NCBI GenBank assembly: GCA_021414085.1
Contig: JAIOPC010000011.1
Span: forward strand, 62,001 to 126,000
Length of the DNA: 64,000 nt
Source: Actinomycetes bacterium
GTDB lineage: Bacteria > Actinomycetota > Acidimicrobiia > Acidimicrobiales > Ilumatobacteraceae
Direction: 5' to 3'
Positions 53,614 to 62,941 of this stretch are shown piece after piece (positions within the stretch are counted from its first letter, which is position 1; each line of letters begins with the position of its first letter). The notes beneath the pieces were generated by a model. The model was given only the letters and a program-made list of their open reading frames with translations. It had not been told where the DNA came from and did no database searches. Made by a program: the position numbers and the translations under genes.

Positions 53614-54098
53614 GACTTCGCTTTGGCCTTTGCTTTGGCGGGGGCCTTCTTTGCCGGTGCTTTCTTGGCGGGCGCCTTCTTCGTTGCGGGCTGAGTCGTA
53701 GCTTTCGGCTTCGGCTTCGGCTTTGCCTTCGACTTGTTCAGCTCAACCGCTGCGCGAATCAACGCCTTGAACGCCTTCTCGTTGATCTTCGCGCCCTCAC
53801 CGAAATCGATGGCCCGGCGCATGTTGCCTTCGAGACTGGAGTTGAACAGCTTGGCGGGGTCTGCAAGCGATGCGCCCTTGGCGAACGTCAACTTGACGAC
53901 CGCCTTGTAGCTCTCGCCGGTGCAGATGATGCCGTCGTGCTCCCACACTGGAACACCGCGCCACTTCCACTCTTCAACGACCTCGGGGTCGGCTTCCTTG
54001 ATCAGCTTGCGCAGCTGAGCGAGCGTCTTGCCGCGCCAATCGTTGAGCTCTTTGATACGTCCGTCGATCAGTTTTGAGGGCGACTCAGTCTTCTCCAT
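53610..54098 (-). CDS. DUF1801-like protein with Lys/Ala/Pro histone H1-like tail
   Basis: The protein has 162 residues. Residues 1-120 resemble DUF1801/YdhG-type small domains (EVVEEWKWRGVPVWEHDGIICT, then KAVVKLTFAKGASL). The last 40 residues are a basic tail of AKPKPK and repeated KKAPA units, as in actinobacterial nucleoid proteins. The tail may bind DNA or RNA. TAGAGT lies 6 nt before the ATG. Confidence 0.75.
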   Translation of the reverse strand: MEKTESPSKLIDGRIKELNDWRGKTLAQLRKLIKEADPEVVEEWKWRGVPVWEHDGIICTGESYKAVVKLTFAKGASLADPAKLFNSSLEGNMRRAIDFGEGAKINEKAFKALIRAAVELNKSKAKPKPKPKATTQPATKKAPAKKAPAKKAPAKAKAKAKS

Positions 54099-54121
54099 GC
54101 CGCGACTCTAGATTCGTAGTC
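54099..54121. promoter_or_regulatory. Overlapping divergent leaderless promoters
   Basis: Only 23 bp separate two divergent start codons. TAGAGT on the minus strand (54105-54110) is 6 nt before the DUF1801 ATG; TAGATT on the plus strand (54109-54114) is 7 nt before the DUF2071 GTG. The two hexamers overlap by two bases, so both genes may not initiate at once. Confidence 0.55.
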
Positions 54122-54859
54122 GTGACCGTTCACGTACCGACGTGCGATGTGCCGGTGCGGCACGCCGCGATGGTGCATTGGTGGGAGCAGCTCACCTTCG
54201 TTCACTGGCGCTTCGACCCTGCGGACGTGCAACGCCTGCTGCCGCCCGGGCTGACCGTGGAAACGTTCGACGGCGACGCCTGGGTGGGTCTCGTGCCCTT
54301 CTACCTGCGCGTTGGTGTGCCGCATGTTCGGTCGATCCCGTGGTTCTCGCAGTTCCCTGAGACCAACGTGCGCACTTACGTGCGTAGTGAGGACGGCACA
54401 AGCGGTGTCTGGTTCTTCTCGCTCGACGCGGCGCGACTCGGTGCGGTGATCGTGGCGCGGGCGACTTACCGACTGCCGTACTTCTGGTCGAAGATGCGCA
54501 TTGAGCATTCAGGGTCAACGATTTCGTATCGCTCGACTCGTCGCTGGCCGCGACCGCAGGCGGGGAGTGCGACAACCATTGAGATCGGCGAGCAGTACGC
54601 CGCCGACGAGTTGACCGAGCTGGACCACTACCTGACCGCGAGGTGGGCGTTGTTCAGCGCGCCACGCAGTGGGCTGCACCAGGCACGCGCGTTTCACGAC
54701 CCGTGGCCGCTGTATCGCGCGCAGCTCGTCGAACTCGACGACACGTTGGTTACAGCGGCGGGCTTGCCGCCACCGCAAGGCGAGCCGTTGGTGCACTACG
54801 CACCGTCGGTGAAGGTGCGCATCGGTTGGCCGACGCGAACGCGTACGACAGCTAGATAG
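54122..54859 (+). CDS. DUF2071 (YqjF-like) protein
   Basis: The protein has 245 residues. It shows the family opening MVHWWEQLTFVHWRFDPADVQ and PPGLTVETFDGDAWVGLVPF, with later GVWFFSLDA and RATYRLPYFW blocks. The family belongs to an acetoacetate decarboxylase-like fold, but its function is unknown. GTG 54122 was taken because of the -10-like hexamer 7 nt upstream. The 3' end overlaps the convergent membrane-protein gene by 8 bp. Confidence 0.82.
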   Translation: MTVHVPTCDVPVRHAAMVHWWEQLTFVHWRFDPADVQRLLPPGLTVETFDGDAWVGLVPFYLRVGVPHVRSIPWFSQFPETNVRTYVRSEDGTSGVWFFSLDAARLGAVIVARATYRLPYFWSKMRIEHSGSTISYRSTRRWPRPQAGSATTIEIGEQYAADELTELDHYLTARWALFSAPRSGLHQARAFHDPWPLYRAQLVELDDTLVTAAGLPPPQGEPLVHYAPSVKVRIGWPTRTRTTAR

Positions 54860-56015
54860 CCGCCACGCGTAGTGCGGCTGTCGCTATCCACACCGTGGCT
54901 GTTGCGACGAACAGCAGAAGCGGGATTTGTCGGCGAGACGCGACTATGACGAGCCAGGCGATCGTCGACAACACGACGAACTGGCGCAGCTCTGCTGGCC
55001 CAACCCAGATCGCATTCGACAACGAGACCGCCAGCGCTGTTGCGGCAATCAACGCCCAGCGCAGCCAACGGTCGTCGGTTGCGAGGCTCGCGGCACTGCG
55101 GAAAGCAACAACGATGAGCACGATCAACAAGGCGAGCTGCGGGATTACCAGCACCTGTTGGCGCTCCAGTCCGTGCTCGACCCAATGCCTCGCTTGCTGC
55201 ACGAGCCCACGAAATGGAATGTCGAGAGTGGCGCTACCCGACTCGGTCATCGGGAAGCCGCCGATGACGCTGCGGCACACGATTTGCCACACACCGAACG
55301 CAGTGCCCGCAGCGATCCACGGCAGATCGGCAGCAACCAACTTCCACGATCGTTCTCGAAGCAACTGAACGATGCGATAGGCGGCGTAGGGGATCGCGAT
55401 CAACAACGCCTGCTCGTGCGTGACGCACGCGAATGCCCAGCACGCGCCCGCCCATGCGTACCGTAGGCGCGACATCAGCGCGAGGCCGGCAAGCAGCGCC
55501 GCGATCGTGACCACTTCGCACAGATTGCGGCTGAGCGACATGACCAATCCGGAAGACGATGCGATGGCGAGGCCGACGTAGGCCGGATGCCCGCGCTTGC
55601 GCGCGACCTGTGCGGCGGCAAAGGCGAGCGCAGCAAACCCAACCACGTTCGTGAGCACGAGCGACCACTTCACCCACGCTGCGTGCCCCAGCGACAGCGC
55701 CCAGGCGATGGTTGGGTAACCGATTCGCGACACTCTGATCGACGAGTCGAGCTGCACGCCCCGATAGCGCGAGAGATCCAGCTCCGCCGGATTCGTGGCT
55801 AGTCGCCAATAGAACTGTCCGTCGTAGCCGAACGAGTCGAAGACGTGAATCGCGGGCTGCACCTGGGTTGCGTCGGTTACTCCATTGCCGGCGACGATGA
55901 ATCGGCTGATGTCGCCATCAGCGGCAACCAACAGTCGCAGTGTGACGAACACAACCGCCAGCACTCCGGCGATGAATCCGATCGAGGCCGGAGAATCCAG
56001 ACGTCGTCTGATCAC
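54852..56015 (-). CDS. Polytopic membrane protein, unknown function
   Basis: The protein has 387 residues with about nine or ten hydrophobic segments and a short extracytoplasmic loop carrying DSFGYDGQFYWRLATNP after the first helix. That loop is common in GT-C-like membrane proteins linked to surface polymers, so a glycosyltransferase-type role is possible. The GTG at 56015 overlaps the stop of the ABC permease (GTGA), placing it last in the exporter operon. Confidence 0.72.
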   Translation of the reverse strand: MIRRRLDSPASIGFIAGVLAVVFVTLRLLVAADGDISRFIVAGNGVTDATQVQPAIHVFDSFGYDGQFYWRLATNPAELDLSRYRGVQLDSSIRVSRIGYPTIAWALSLGHAAWVKWSLVLTNVVGFAALAFAAAQVARKRGHPAYVGLAIASSSGLVMSLSRNLCEVVTIAALLAGLALMSRLRYAWAGACWAFACVTHEQALLIAIPYAAYRIVQLLRERSWKLVAADLPWIAAGTAFGVWQIVCRSVIGGFPMTESGSATLDIPFRGLVQQARHWVEHGLERQQVLVIPQLALLIVLIVVAFRSAASLATDDRWLRWALIAATALAVSLSNAIWVGPAELRQFVVLSTIAWLVIVASRRQIPLLLFVATATVWIATAALRVAAI

Positions 56016-56800
56016 TTGCGTAGAAGGATGTCGAGGCGCCGGGATGCAATCACGATCGCCACGGCCGCCAGCGCCAGCAACACGGCGATGTGGCCGAGCA
56101 GCGAGACATCCCACACACCGGCGTTGGCAGCGCGCACAAGCACCACGCCGTGATACAGCGGTGAGATCTGCACCAGCCAGGCCCACGAGCCATAGCTCGA
56201 GATTGGGAAGAACGTCGCCGAGAACAAAGCCAACGGCATCATCGCCGTGGTGACGATTTCCATGTCGGTCCAGCCGCGCATGAACGTCGTGCCCGCAAAC
56301 CCGATGCTGGCAAACGTCAGCCCAACAAGCGCGCACGCGGGCAGGGCCAGCAGGCTCCACCACGAATCGACCAAACCGAGCGCGGCCATCACGCCCAAGA
56401 AACTGCACGCGTACAACTGGCCGCGAATCAACGCCCAGCCAATCTCGCCAACGGCAACGTCGGCCGGGCTCATCGGCGTAGCTAGCGCCGCGTCGTAGAT
56501 GCGTGCGTACTTCATGCGGTGCAGCACGTTGCCGGTGGAATCGAAGATGGCGCCGTTCATTGCGGAGGATGCCATCAGCGCAGGGGCGACGAACGCTTCG
56601 TACGACACCTGCTTGCCAGCCATCGAGACCTTGCCCACCAGATCGCTCAACCCGGCGCGCATGCTGATCAGGTAGAACAGCGGCTCGAAGAAACCACTTA
56701 CAACGATCAGCCACTGGCGGCGATACGCGACCATGTGGCGCTCGATCATGCGATGCGGTCGGCGAACCACCATCGATGCGGGAATGATGCGCAGCAACAT
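56012..56800 (-). CDS. ABC-2 type exporter permease (second)
   Basis: The protein has 262 residues with six hydrophobic segments. EPLFYLISM in the first helix region and the SPLYHGVVLVR phrase before the last helix are typical of ABC-2 (NodJ/DrrB-like) permeases. The ATG shares a base with the stop of the preceding permease (TGATG). The two permeases probably form a heterodimer driven by the ATPase upstream. Confidence 0.87.
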   Translation of the reverse strand: MLLRIIPASMVVRRPHRMIERHMVAYRRQWLIVVSGFFEPLFYLISMRAGLSDLVGKVSMAGKQVSYEAFVAPALMASSAMNGAIFDSTGNVLHRMKYARIYDAALATPMSPADVAVGEIGWALIRGQLYACSFLGVMAALGLVDSWWSLLALPACALVGLTFASIGFAGTTFMRGWTDMEIVTTAMMPLALFSATFFPISSYGSWAWLVQISPLYHGVVLVRAANAGVWDVSLLGHIAVLLALAAVAIVIASRRLDILLRK

Positions 56801-57582
56801 CAGGGGTACAGCTTTCCGCGCAGCCGAACAGTGGCGACCCAAATGCCAGCGGCGATCCACACGCTGATGTATGCGAGGTGACCGGCGACTCCGGGCCAAT
56901 CCACTGTGCCCAGCGAGAAGTCGCGCGCGACTACTACGCCATGCCACAGCGGGAAGAACTTGGCGATCCACTGCACAAGCGTCGGGAGTTGCGTCAGCGG
57001 ATAGAACGCGCCGCCGAACAGAAACAGCGGGATGATGAGAAAGCGCTGCACGCCGGCGAACGCCCCATCAAGCTTCACGCCGATCGAGAACGCCATGATC
57101 GGCATCGCGAACGAAAGCCCAACGAGGATCGCAACCAACACGCCAGGGATCAGCCCCCACGAGCGCGTCTCGCCAAAACACGCCAGCGCAAGTGCGACTG
57201 CCGCCGCGGCGATGCCGCACCGAACCGCCATCCACGTCGCGTGTCCCAACACAATGTCGCGCGCTTCCAGCTCGGTTGCCGCGATGCCGTGATAGCCGCG
57301 CTGCCATGTCAGCCCACCCATCACCGGCCACATGCTTTCGCCGGCACCGAGTGCCATCGCGGTCGTGATCAGTAGCCCGGGCGCGACGAACGCGACGTAT
57401 GAGACAGATCCGAGCACGTCGCCCGAGCCCACGTTGCGGTCGACCAGCGAGCCGACGCCAACACCAAGGCCAAGCAAGTACAGCATCGGCTGCACGAGCG
57501 ACGACAACAGGTTCAAGCGCCAGAAGCGGCGATACGCCGTCAGGCTCCAACTCGCCACCCTGAAAGCACCGGGAGTTGTCAT
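56800..57582 (-). CDS. ABC-2 type exporter permease (first)
   Basis: The protein has 260 residues with six hydrophobic segments. QPMLYLLGLGVGVGSLV and FPLWHGVVVARD match the ABC-2 permease family. It lies 16 bp after the ATPase stop. ATG 57582 was chosen; the open frame upstream to 57720 overlaps the ATPase gene. Exported substrate unknown. Confidence 0.87.
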   Translation of the reverse strand: MTTPGAFRVASWSLTAYRRFWRLNLLSSLVQPMLYLLGLGVGVGSLVDRNVGSGDVLGSVSYVAFVAPGLLITTAMALGAGESMWPVMGGLTWQRGYHGIAATELEARDIVLGHATWMAVRCGIAAAAVALALACFGETRSWGLIPGVLVAILVGLSFAMPIMAFSIGVKLDGAFAGVQRFLIIPLFLFGGAFYPLTQLPTLVQWIAKFFPLWHGVVVARDFSLGTVDWPGVAGHLAYISVWIAAGIWVATVRLRGKLYP

Positions 57583-57598
57583 GATGCTGCCGCCACCG

Positions 57599-58525
57599 TC
57601 AGTCCACCAGGCTGCGACCGGTAAGCAGCAAGAAGACGTCTTCCAAACTCGCGCGACGCACGAGCGCGCTCTCGGGTTCCAGCCCACGGCGATGCGCCTC
57701 GGCAAGCGCGTGTTCGCCATCGTCGGCGTACACCAACACGCGGTCGGGCAACAGTTCTTGGCGATCGCCGATTCCTTCGAGCTTCGGGAAGGCTGCCTCG
57801 TTGCCGTCGGCCGCGAAGCGCAACTCGAGCACCTCGCGCGTGGCGTACTGCTCGATCAGGCTGCGTGGCGAACCCTCGGCGACGATCTTGCCCTGATCCA
57901 TCACCACCAACCGGTCGCACAACTGCTCGGCCTCGTCCATGTAGTGCGTGGTCAGCACCAACGTGACGCCTTGTTGCTTCAACCGATACAGGCGATCCCA
58001 CAACACGTGGCGAGCCTGTGGGTCGAGGCCTGTGGTCGGTTCATCGAGCAGCAGCAACTCGGGTTCGTTGATCAGCGAGCGTGCAATCGACAAGCGCCGC
58101 TTCATGCCGCCGCTCAGCGTTTCCACGACGCTCTTGGCGCGCTCGGTGAGCTGCGCAAACTCCAGCAACTCGGCCGCCCGCCGCTTGGCCTCGGCGCGCG
58201 GCAAGTCGAAGAAGCGGCCGTACAGCCAGAGGTTCTCTTGAACGCTCAGTTCAACGTCGAGCGTGTCGAGCTGCGGGACGACACCGATGCGCCGACGAAT
58301 GGCGGCACCGTGTGTTGCCGGGTCGAGGCCAAACACGCGTAGGTGACCGGAGGTCACGGGGGAGACGCACGCGATCATGCGCATCGTGCTGCTCTTGCCC
58401 GCCCCGTTCGGACCGAGGAAGCCGAACGCTTCACCTTTCTGCACCTGCACATCGATTCCGTCGACGGCAGTGAACTCGCCGAAACGCTTGCGGAGATTTT
58501 CGGCGACGATCAAAGGCTCAGTCAT
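57599..58525 (-). CDS. ABC-2 exporter ATPase (NodI/DrrA-like)
   Basis: The protein has 308 residues. Walker A GPNGAGKSS, Q-loop VVPQLDTLD, signature LSGGMKRRLSIARSL, Walker B LLLLDEPTTGLDP and an H-loop TTHYMDE are present. A C-terminal 80-residue extension ends in LEDVFLLLTGRSL, typical of lipid, antibiotic or polysaccharide exporters. TACTAT is 9 nt before the ATG (leaderless). First gene of a four-gene unit with two permeases and a membrane protein. Confidence 0.92.
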   Translation of the reverse strand: MTEPLIVAENLRKRFGEFTAVDGIDVQVQKGEAFGFLGPNGAGKSSTMRMIACVSPVTSGHLRVFGLDPATHGAAIRRRIGVVPQLDTLDVELSVQENLWLYGRFFDLPRAEAKRRAAELLEFAQLTERAKSVVETLSGGMKRRLSIARSLINEPELLLLDEPTTGLDPQARHVLWDRLYRLKQQGVTLVLTTHYMDEAEQLCDRLVVMDQGKIVAEGSPRSLIEQYATREVLELRFAADGNEAAFPKLEGIGDRQELLPDRVLVYADDGEHALAEAHRRGLEPESALVRRASLEDVFLLLTGRSLVD

Positions 58526-58587
58526 GCTCGGGCGATAGTACTTGCGACGAGTCGCGCGCCCGCTGTAATTACGCCGCCAGACGCGCA

Positions 58588-58615
58588 ACGACCCCGCCCC
58601 GAAGGGCGGGGTCGT
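58588..58615 (-). terminator. Strong GC-rich hairpin
   Basis: ACGACCCCGCCC (58588-58599) pairs perfectly with 58604-58615 around a CGAA loop, a 12-bp stem. It lies 28 bp past the stop of the minus-strand membrane protein gene ending at 58643 and upstream of the ABC ATPase promoter. No T-run follows, so it may be an actinobacterial-style terminator. Confidence 0.75.
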
Positions 58616-58642
58616 GCAACAAGTTGGAATACCCGAGTTAGC

Positions 58643-59197
58643 TCAACGCGGCGGGGGCGGCGGCGGCATGCCCGGCGGCGGCGGAGGCGTGCTGCCCCCA
58701 CCCTTGCCAAACTGCGACTTCACCTTGTTCATGTCCTTCAGGTCGCTGAGGTTGCCACCGGATTCGGTGTAACCCATGACCGAGCCGGCGAATGCCAGGC
58801 AACCACCGATGGCAGAACCGATCATGCCGATTCCACGACCGACTTCAAAGCCGGCGGCCTCGACGAGATCTTTGTTCTCGAGTGGGTTGAAGATGACGCG
58901 GATCAGCAGCAACAGGGCGGCGAGACCCGTGGCGCCGAGCATGATCAGCGGCCAAGGCAGACCGCCAGCCTTCACCGTGCCGTTGATGACCAGGAACGTG
59001 ATGACGGCGGTGCCAAGGACGAGGATCCACGGAAGTGTGCCGGTCCAGAAGAAATCGAACACGTTTCCTGTATCGGCGCCGGGTACGTCCTTACCTTCGA
59101 AGGTGGTCGTTATCCAGCTCATGAAGCCGAAGATGAGGAAGACAACGCCTCCACCAATCTTCAGCCAATCGGATGTTTTAAACTTACTGAAATCCAC
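58643..59197 (-). CDS. Small membrane protein with Gly/Pro-rich tail
   Basis: The protein has 184 residues with about four transmembrane segments, starting with GGGVVFLIFGFMSWI, and a C-terminal cytoplasmic tail ending in runs of proline (GMPPPPPPR). No family function known. The GTG start has GGAGG six bases upstream. Proline-rich tails of this type often mediate protein contacts. It may be co-transcribed with the DUF2510 gene 96 bp upstream. Confidence 0.75.
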   Translation of the reverse strand: MDFSKFKTSDWLKIGGGVVFLIFGFMSWITTTFEGKDVPGADTGNVFDFFWTGTLPWILVLGTAVITFLVINGTVKAGGLPWPLIMLGATGLAALLLLIRVIFNPLENKDLVEAAGFEVGRGIGMIGSAIGGCLAFAGSVMGYTESGGNLSDLKDMNKVKSQFGKGGGSTPPPPPGMPPPPPPR

Positions 59198-59293
59198 GGA
59201 TTGCCTCCAGGTGTGTGCTCAAAAGTTGAATACTCAGGTGACGCGAACGGTACACCTTGCCGAACCACTCATCGCGCACCAACTCGACCAGCG

Positions 59294-60520
59294 TTACGTC
59301 GCGGGTGTTGTCGGCGGCGGTAGGCCGGGAGTTGCGTCCTTGTCTTTTCCTGCTTTCAGCGCCGCTCGAATCGGGTCGTCAACGAGCGGAATGGCGACAA
59401 GTGCGATGCCCGCGACGATCAGCACACCACCGATCGCAACAATGGTGCCCGGCTCCCACTGCACGGCTACGAACCACACGGTCGCGATGGCCGTGAGAGC
59501 GGCACCCCACCACGTGGTCGCACGGCGCTCACCTTGTGAACCCACGAACGCGACGACGAGCCCAACCGCGAGCACAAACAGAGGTGCCCACTGCTCGCCG
59601 AACTTGTCGACGAGCATGCCGGTGCCCACCAAGGTCGACACCAGTCCTGCGCCAGCGAAAGCGGTGCCGGTGCCGCGATGGCCGCGACGATCGAGCAACA
59701 AGGTGAGACCTAGATACAGCGCGCCGCCGACCAAGTAGATGATCCCTTGATCGCCGGCGTTGTCGGTGAACGTCGCCGGCAGAATGTTGTCGGCGGCCGG
59801 TTCGTCTAACAAGTAGACGCCTTCGCATTCCGAGTCGAGCGCGTCGAAGTTGGCGTCTTCCAGATACTGACGGCAACGCTCGGTGCGGTTTTGATCGGTG
59901 CTGGTGAGCGAACCAAACGCGAAGACGAGTGCGATTGCACCGAATGCCAGCAGCAGGTTTCGGCTCTTGAACCCCGGTAGCGCCCAGGCTGCGATGAACA
60001 GCGCCGCCAACACGAAGCCGGTCGCGGTTCCACCCGTGCCCTTATCGACGGTCGCGGTAATCGCGAATGTTGGGATGGCCACAACCGCCATACCGACTGC
60101 AGCCGACTGCACTTCCTTGAGCTTCACGACCATGCGCAGCGCCCACGCCGCCGCCAGGACGACGAGGGAGAAGATGATCACCTTGCTCTTGCTGGGGTCG
60201 TCGCCGACAGCGACCGTCAGAGCGCCAATCCCCACAGCGGCGCCACCTAGCCCAGCTACAGCCGAGCGCAGGCTCGGCTGCGGTCGCTCGCGTGAGTCGG
60301 GCCCAGCGGTGTCGAGGAACTTGAACACGCCCGCTGCTTTACCGCCTTTGGCAAACGCGGTCGGAGGAGTGGCGATGGGTATCACCGAACTGGCGCCAAG
60401 CGGGTCGATCTTCTGCTCGCCGCCGGTGGCGACGTGCTCGGTCCACTCTGTGCCGTTGAAGTACCGCTGCTGATAACGACCGTATGGATCGAGATACCAG
60501 GCTGCTTCTTTCTCTGCCAT
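59294..60520 (-). CDS. DUF2510-domain polytopic membrane protein
   Basis: The protein has 408 residues. The N-terminal DUF2510 motif (AAWYLDPYGRYQQRYFNGTE, then WTEHV, about residues 6-30) is a small domain typical of actinobacterial membrane proteins. About ten hydrophobic segments follow, with one soluble loop (TSTDQNRTERCRQYLEDANF, then DALDSEC, with two cysteines). Function unknown. The ATG 60520 has GAGGGGG upstream; longer frames to 61027 run into the opposite metF gene and are not credible. Confidence 0.82.
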   Translation of the reverse strand: MAEKEAAWYLDPYGRYQQRYFNGTEWTEHVATGGEQKIDPLGASSVIPIATPPTAFAKGGKAAGVFKFLDTAGPDSRERPQPSLRSAVAGLGGAAVGIGALTVAVGDDPSKSKVIIFSLVVLAAAWALRMVVKLKEVQSAAVGMAVVAIPTFAITATVDKGTGGTATGFVLAALFIAAWALPGFKSRNLLLAFGAIALVFAFGSLTSTDQNRTERCRQYLEDANFDALDSECEGVYLLDEPAADNILPATFTDNAGDQGIIYLVGGALYLGLTLLLDRRGHRGTGTAFAGAGLVSTLVGTGMLVDKFGEQWAPLFVLAVGLVVAFVGSQGERRATTWWGAALTAIATVWFVAVQWEPGTIVAIGGVLIVAGIALVAIPLVDDPIRAALKAGKDKDATPGLPPPTTPAT

Positions 60521-60592
60521 GTTGCCCCCTCCGCTGTGAATTTTGTCCAGGTTGCCACGTGGGCGTGCCTCGAATGCGCAACGCTGTACGCA

Positions 60593-61468
60593 ATGGCCCA
60601 CATTGCGCAACTTCTGGCTCGCGGGCGAACCTATTCCTGCGAGTTCTTTCCGCCCAAGAACGAGGCGGGCTGGCTCAGCCTCGGCCGCACAATCGCCGAG
60701 CTGGAACCGCTGCACCCCGACTTCGTCAGTGTGACGTACGGCGCTGGCGGCAGCACGCGCACTCGCACCGCCGACCTGGTCAGCTGGGTTCGGCGCCAAA
60801 CGCCGATCGCGCCGATGGCGCACATGACATGCACCGGTCACACCCGCGCTGAGGTACGCGCCATGCTCACCGACTATCAGGCGGAGGGTGTCGAGAACAT
60901 CCTTGCTCTCGGCGGCGATCCGCCAGCTCACGGCGAGCCAGCACCGGAGGGCGACTACCGCTTCAGCGCGGAGTTGGTCGACGACTTGCGTTCGTTCGGC
61001 GGCTTCTCGATAGGCGTCGCCGCGCATCCGGAGTTACATCCGCGTTCGCCCGACAGGGACAGTGACCGTCACCACCTCGCGGCCAAGTTGCGGGCCGCCG
61101 ACTTCGCGATCACGCAGTTCTTCTTCGACATCGATCACTACGTCGCGATGGTCGACGACCTTGCCGCCCTCGGCGTCACCAAACCGATCGTCGCGGGCAT
61201 CATGCCGATCAGCAACCTGGGCCAGGTCACGCGCATGGCGCACATGAGCGGCGCCGAGGTTCCCGATTGGGTCGTGAAGGCGATGTCGAAAGCTGGCGAC
61301 GACCTCGATGCGGCGGAGCGGATCGGTATCGAGTTGGCCACTGAGCTCTGCGCCCGCCTGATTGAAGCTGGTGCGCCGGGGCTGCACTTCTACACGCTGA
61401 ATCGCAGCTCGGCCACCCGCGAGATCTTCCGGAACCTTGGATTGAACGACCGCTTACGGGAATCGTGA
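60593..61468 (+). CDS. metF: 5,10-Methylenetetrahydrofolate reductase
   Basis: The protein has 291 residues, full length for bacterial MetF. Blocks [21 protein letters not shown], the HMTCTGH region, [10 protein letters not shown] and FAITQFFFD for FAD and folate binding are intact. It reduces methylene-THF to methyl-THF for methionine synthesis. ATG 60593 was chosen because residues before it in the open frame look unrelated. Confidence 0.95.
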   Translation: MAHIAQLLARGRTYSCEFFPPKNEAGWLSLGRTIAELEPLHPDFVSVTYGAGGSTRTRTADLVSWVRRQTPIAPMAHMTCTGHTRAEVRAMLTDYQAEGVENILALGGDPPAHGEPAPEGDYRFSAELVDDLRSFGGFSIGVAAHPELHPRSPDRDSDRHHLAAKLRAADFAITQFFFDIDHYVAMVDDLAALGVTKPIVAGIMPISNLGQVTRMAHMSGAEVPDWVVKAMSKAGDDLDAAERIGIELATELCARLIEAGAPGLHFYTLNRSSATREIFRNLGLNDRLRES

Positions 61469-61490
61469 TAGCGCGGCGTATCGTCGCTGT

Positions 61491-62909
61491 ATGCACGCCT
61501 ACGAAACGCTCTACATCAACGGCAAGTGGGTTCCCAGCACTGGCACCAAGTCGCTCTCGGTGACCGACGCCACGACCGAGGAAATCATTGCCACTATCCC
61601 CGAGGGCACGGCCGCCGATGTCGACGCTGCCGTCACCGCGGCTCGCGCCGCCTTCCCCGCATGGAGCGAGCTCCCCAAGGAAGACCGTGCCGCCTATCTG
61701 ACAAAGATCGGTGCCGTTCTGGAAGCGCGCACCGACGAAATCGCCGAGGCCATCACCAAGGAACTCGGCATGCCGATCTTCCTCAGCAAGATGGTCCAGG
61801 TCGGCTTGCCCAAAGGCAACTTCGCGGTTGCAGCGCAGTTGTTGGGTAGCTACAAATTCGAAGAGCAGGTCGGCAACTCGCTGGTCATCCGCGAGGCAAT
61901 TGGCGTTGTCGGGTGCATCACTCCGTGGAACTACCCGTTGCACCAGATCGCGCTAAAGGTGGCGCCGGCGCTAGCCGCGGGTAACACCGTCGTGCTGAAG
62001 CCCAGCGAAGTCGCGCCTATCAACGCGTTCATCCTGGCGGCCGCGATGCAAGAGGCAGGCTTGCCCGCTGGTGTGTTCAACCTCGTCACCGGCGTGGGTC
62101 CTGTGGTAGGCGAAGCGATCGCATCGCACCCCGGCATCGACATGGTCAGCTTCACCGGTAGCACGCGTGCGGGTAAGCGGGTCGCTGAACTCGCCAGCCA
62201 AACCGTGAAGAAGGTTGCGCTGGAGCTGGGTGGCAAGAGCGCAAACATCATTCTCGACGACGCCGACTTCAATAAGGCCGTCGCCGATGGTGTCGGCAAG
62301 TGCTTCTTCAACTCGGGGCAAACCTGCACCGCGCTCACGCGCATGCTCGTGCCCCGCGAGCGGCTGGCCGAGGCGGAGAAGATCGCAACAGCGACAGCCG
62401 AAGGGTTCACGCCCGGCAATCCGTTCGAAGCGACCACTCGCCTCGGGCCGCTGATCTCGGAGACTCAGCGCGATCGCGTGCGCGGTTTCATCCAGCAGGG
62501 CATCGACGAAGGCGCCACCCTGCTGACGGGCGGCACTGCCGCTCCGGAAGGACTCGACCACGGGTACTTCGTGCAGCCCACCGTGTTCAGCAATGTCACC
62601 CGCGACATGACGATTGCCCGTGAGGAAATCTTTGGGCCCGTGCTCTCAATCATCCCGTACGACACCGAGGCGGAAGCCGTCGAGATTGCCAACGACAGCA
62701 TCTACGGCCTCGCTGGCGGCGTGTGGAGCGGCGATCCCGAGCGTGCCAAGCGTGTTGCTCGGCAAATTCGCGCCGGTCAGGTGGAGGTCAACGGCGGTTC
62801 CTTCAACATCATGGCCCCGTTCGGTGGCTACAAGCAGAGCGGCATCGGCCGCGAAGCGGGCACCTTTGGGCTCGAAGAGTTCCTCGAGGTCAAGTCGCTG
62901 CAGCTGTAA
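61491..62909 (+). CDS. Aldehyde dehydrogenase family protein
   Basis: The protein has 472 residues. Cofactor block PWNYPLHQ, glutamate in [10 protein letters not shown] and catalytic cysteine in [10 protein letters not shown] are intact. The sequence groups with broad-range NAD-dependent dehydrogenases; substrate unknown. TATCGT lies 6 nt before the ATG (leaderless). It stands between metF and an acyltransferase without an operon partner that would inform its role. Confidence 0.92.
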   Translation: MHAYETLYINGKWVPSTGTKSLSVTDATTEEIIATIPEGTAADVDAAVTAARAAFPAWSELPKEDRAAYLTKIGAVLEARTDEIAEAITKELGMPIFLSKMVQVGLPKGNFAVAAQLLGSYKFEEQVGNSLVIREAIGVVGCITPWNYPLHQIALKVAPALAAGNTVVLKPSEVAPINAFILAAAMQEAGLPAGVFNLVTGVGPVVGEAIASHPGIDMVSFTGSTRAGKRVAELASQTVKKVALELGGKSANIILDDADFNKAVADGVGKCFFNSGQTCTALTRMLVPRERLAEAEKIATATAEGFTPGNPFEATTRLGPLISETQRDRVRGFIQQGIDEGATLLTGGTAAPEGLDHGYFVQPTVFSNVTRDMTIAREEIFGPVLSIIPYDTEAEAVEIANDSIYGLAGGVWSGDPERAKRVARQIRAGQVEVNGGSFNIMAPFGGYKQSGIGREAGTFGLEEFLEVKSLQL

Positions 62910-62941
62910 AGCCCGTTTGTTGGGCGATACTTGACGGACAA

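Noticed and set aside
54852-56714. 620-residue version of the membrane protein
   Set aside because: The N-terminal third overlaps the ABC permease in another frame; GTG 56015 overlapping the permease stop gives a consistent gene.
59294-61027. 577-residue version of the DUF2510 protein
   Set aside because: Its first part is antisense to metF, and a good Shine-Dalgarno site precedes ATG 60520.
62910-62941. Third copy of the 45-bp palindrome (CGTTTGT...ACAAATG)
   Set aside because: The spacing is about 31 bp rather than 45 and the inner arms do not pair.
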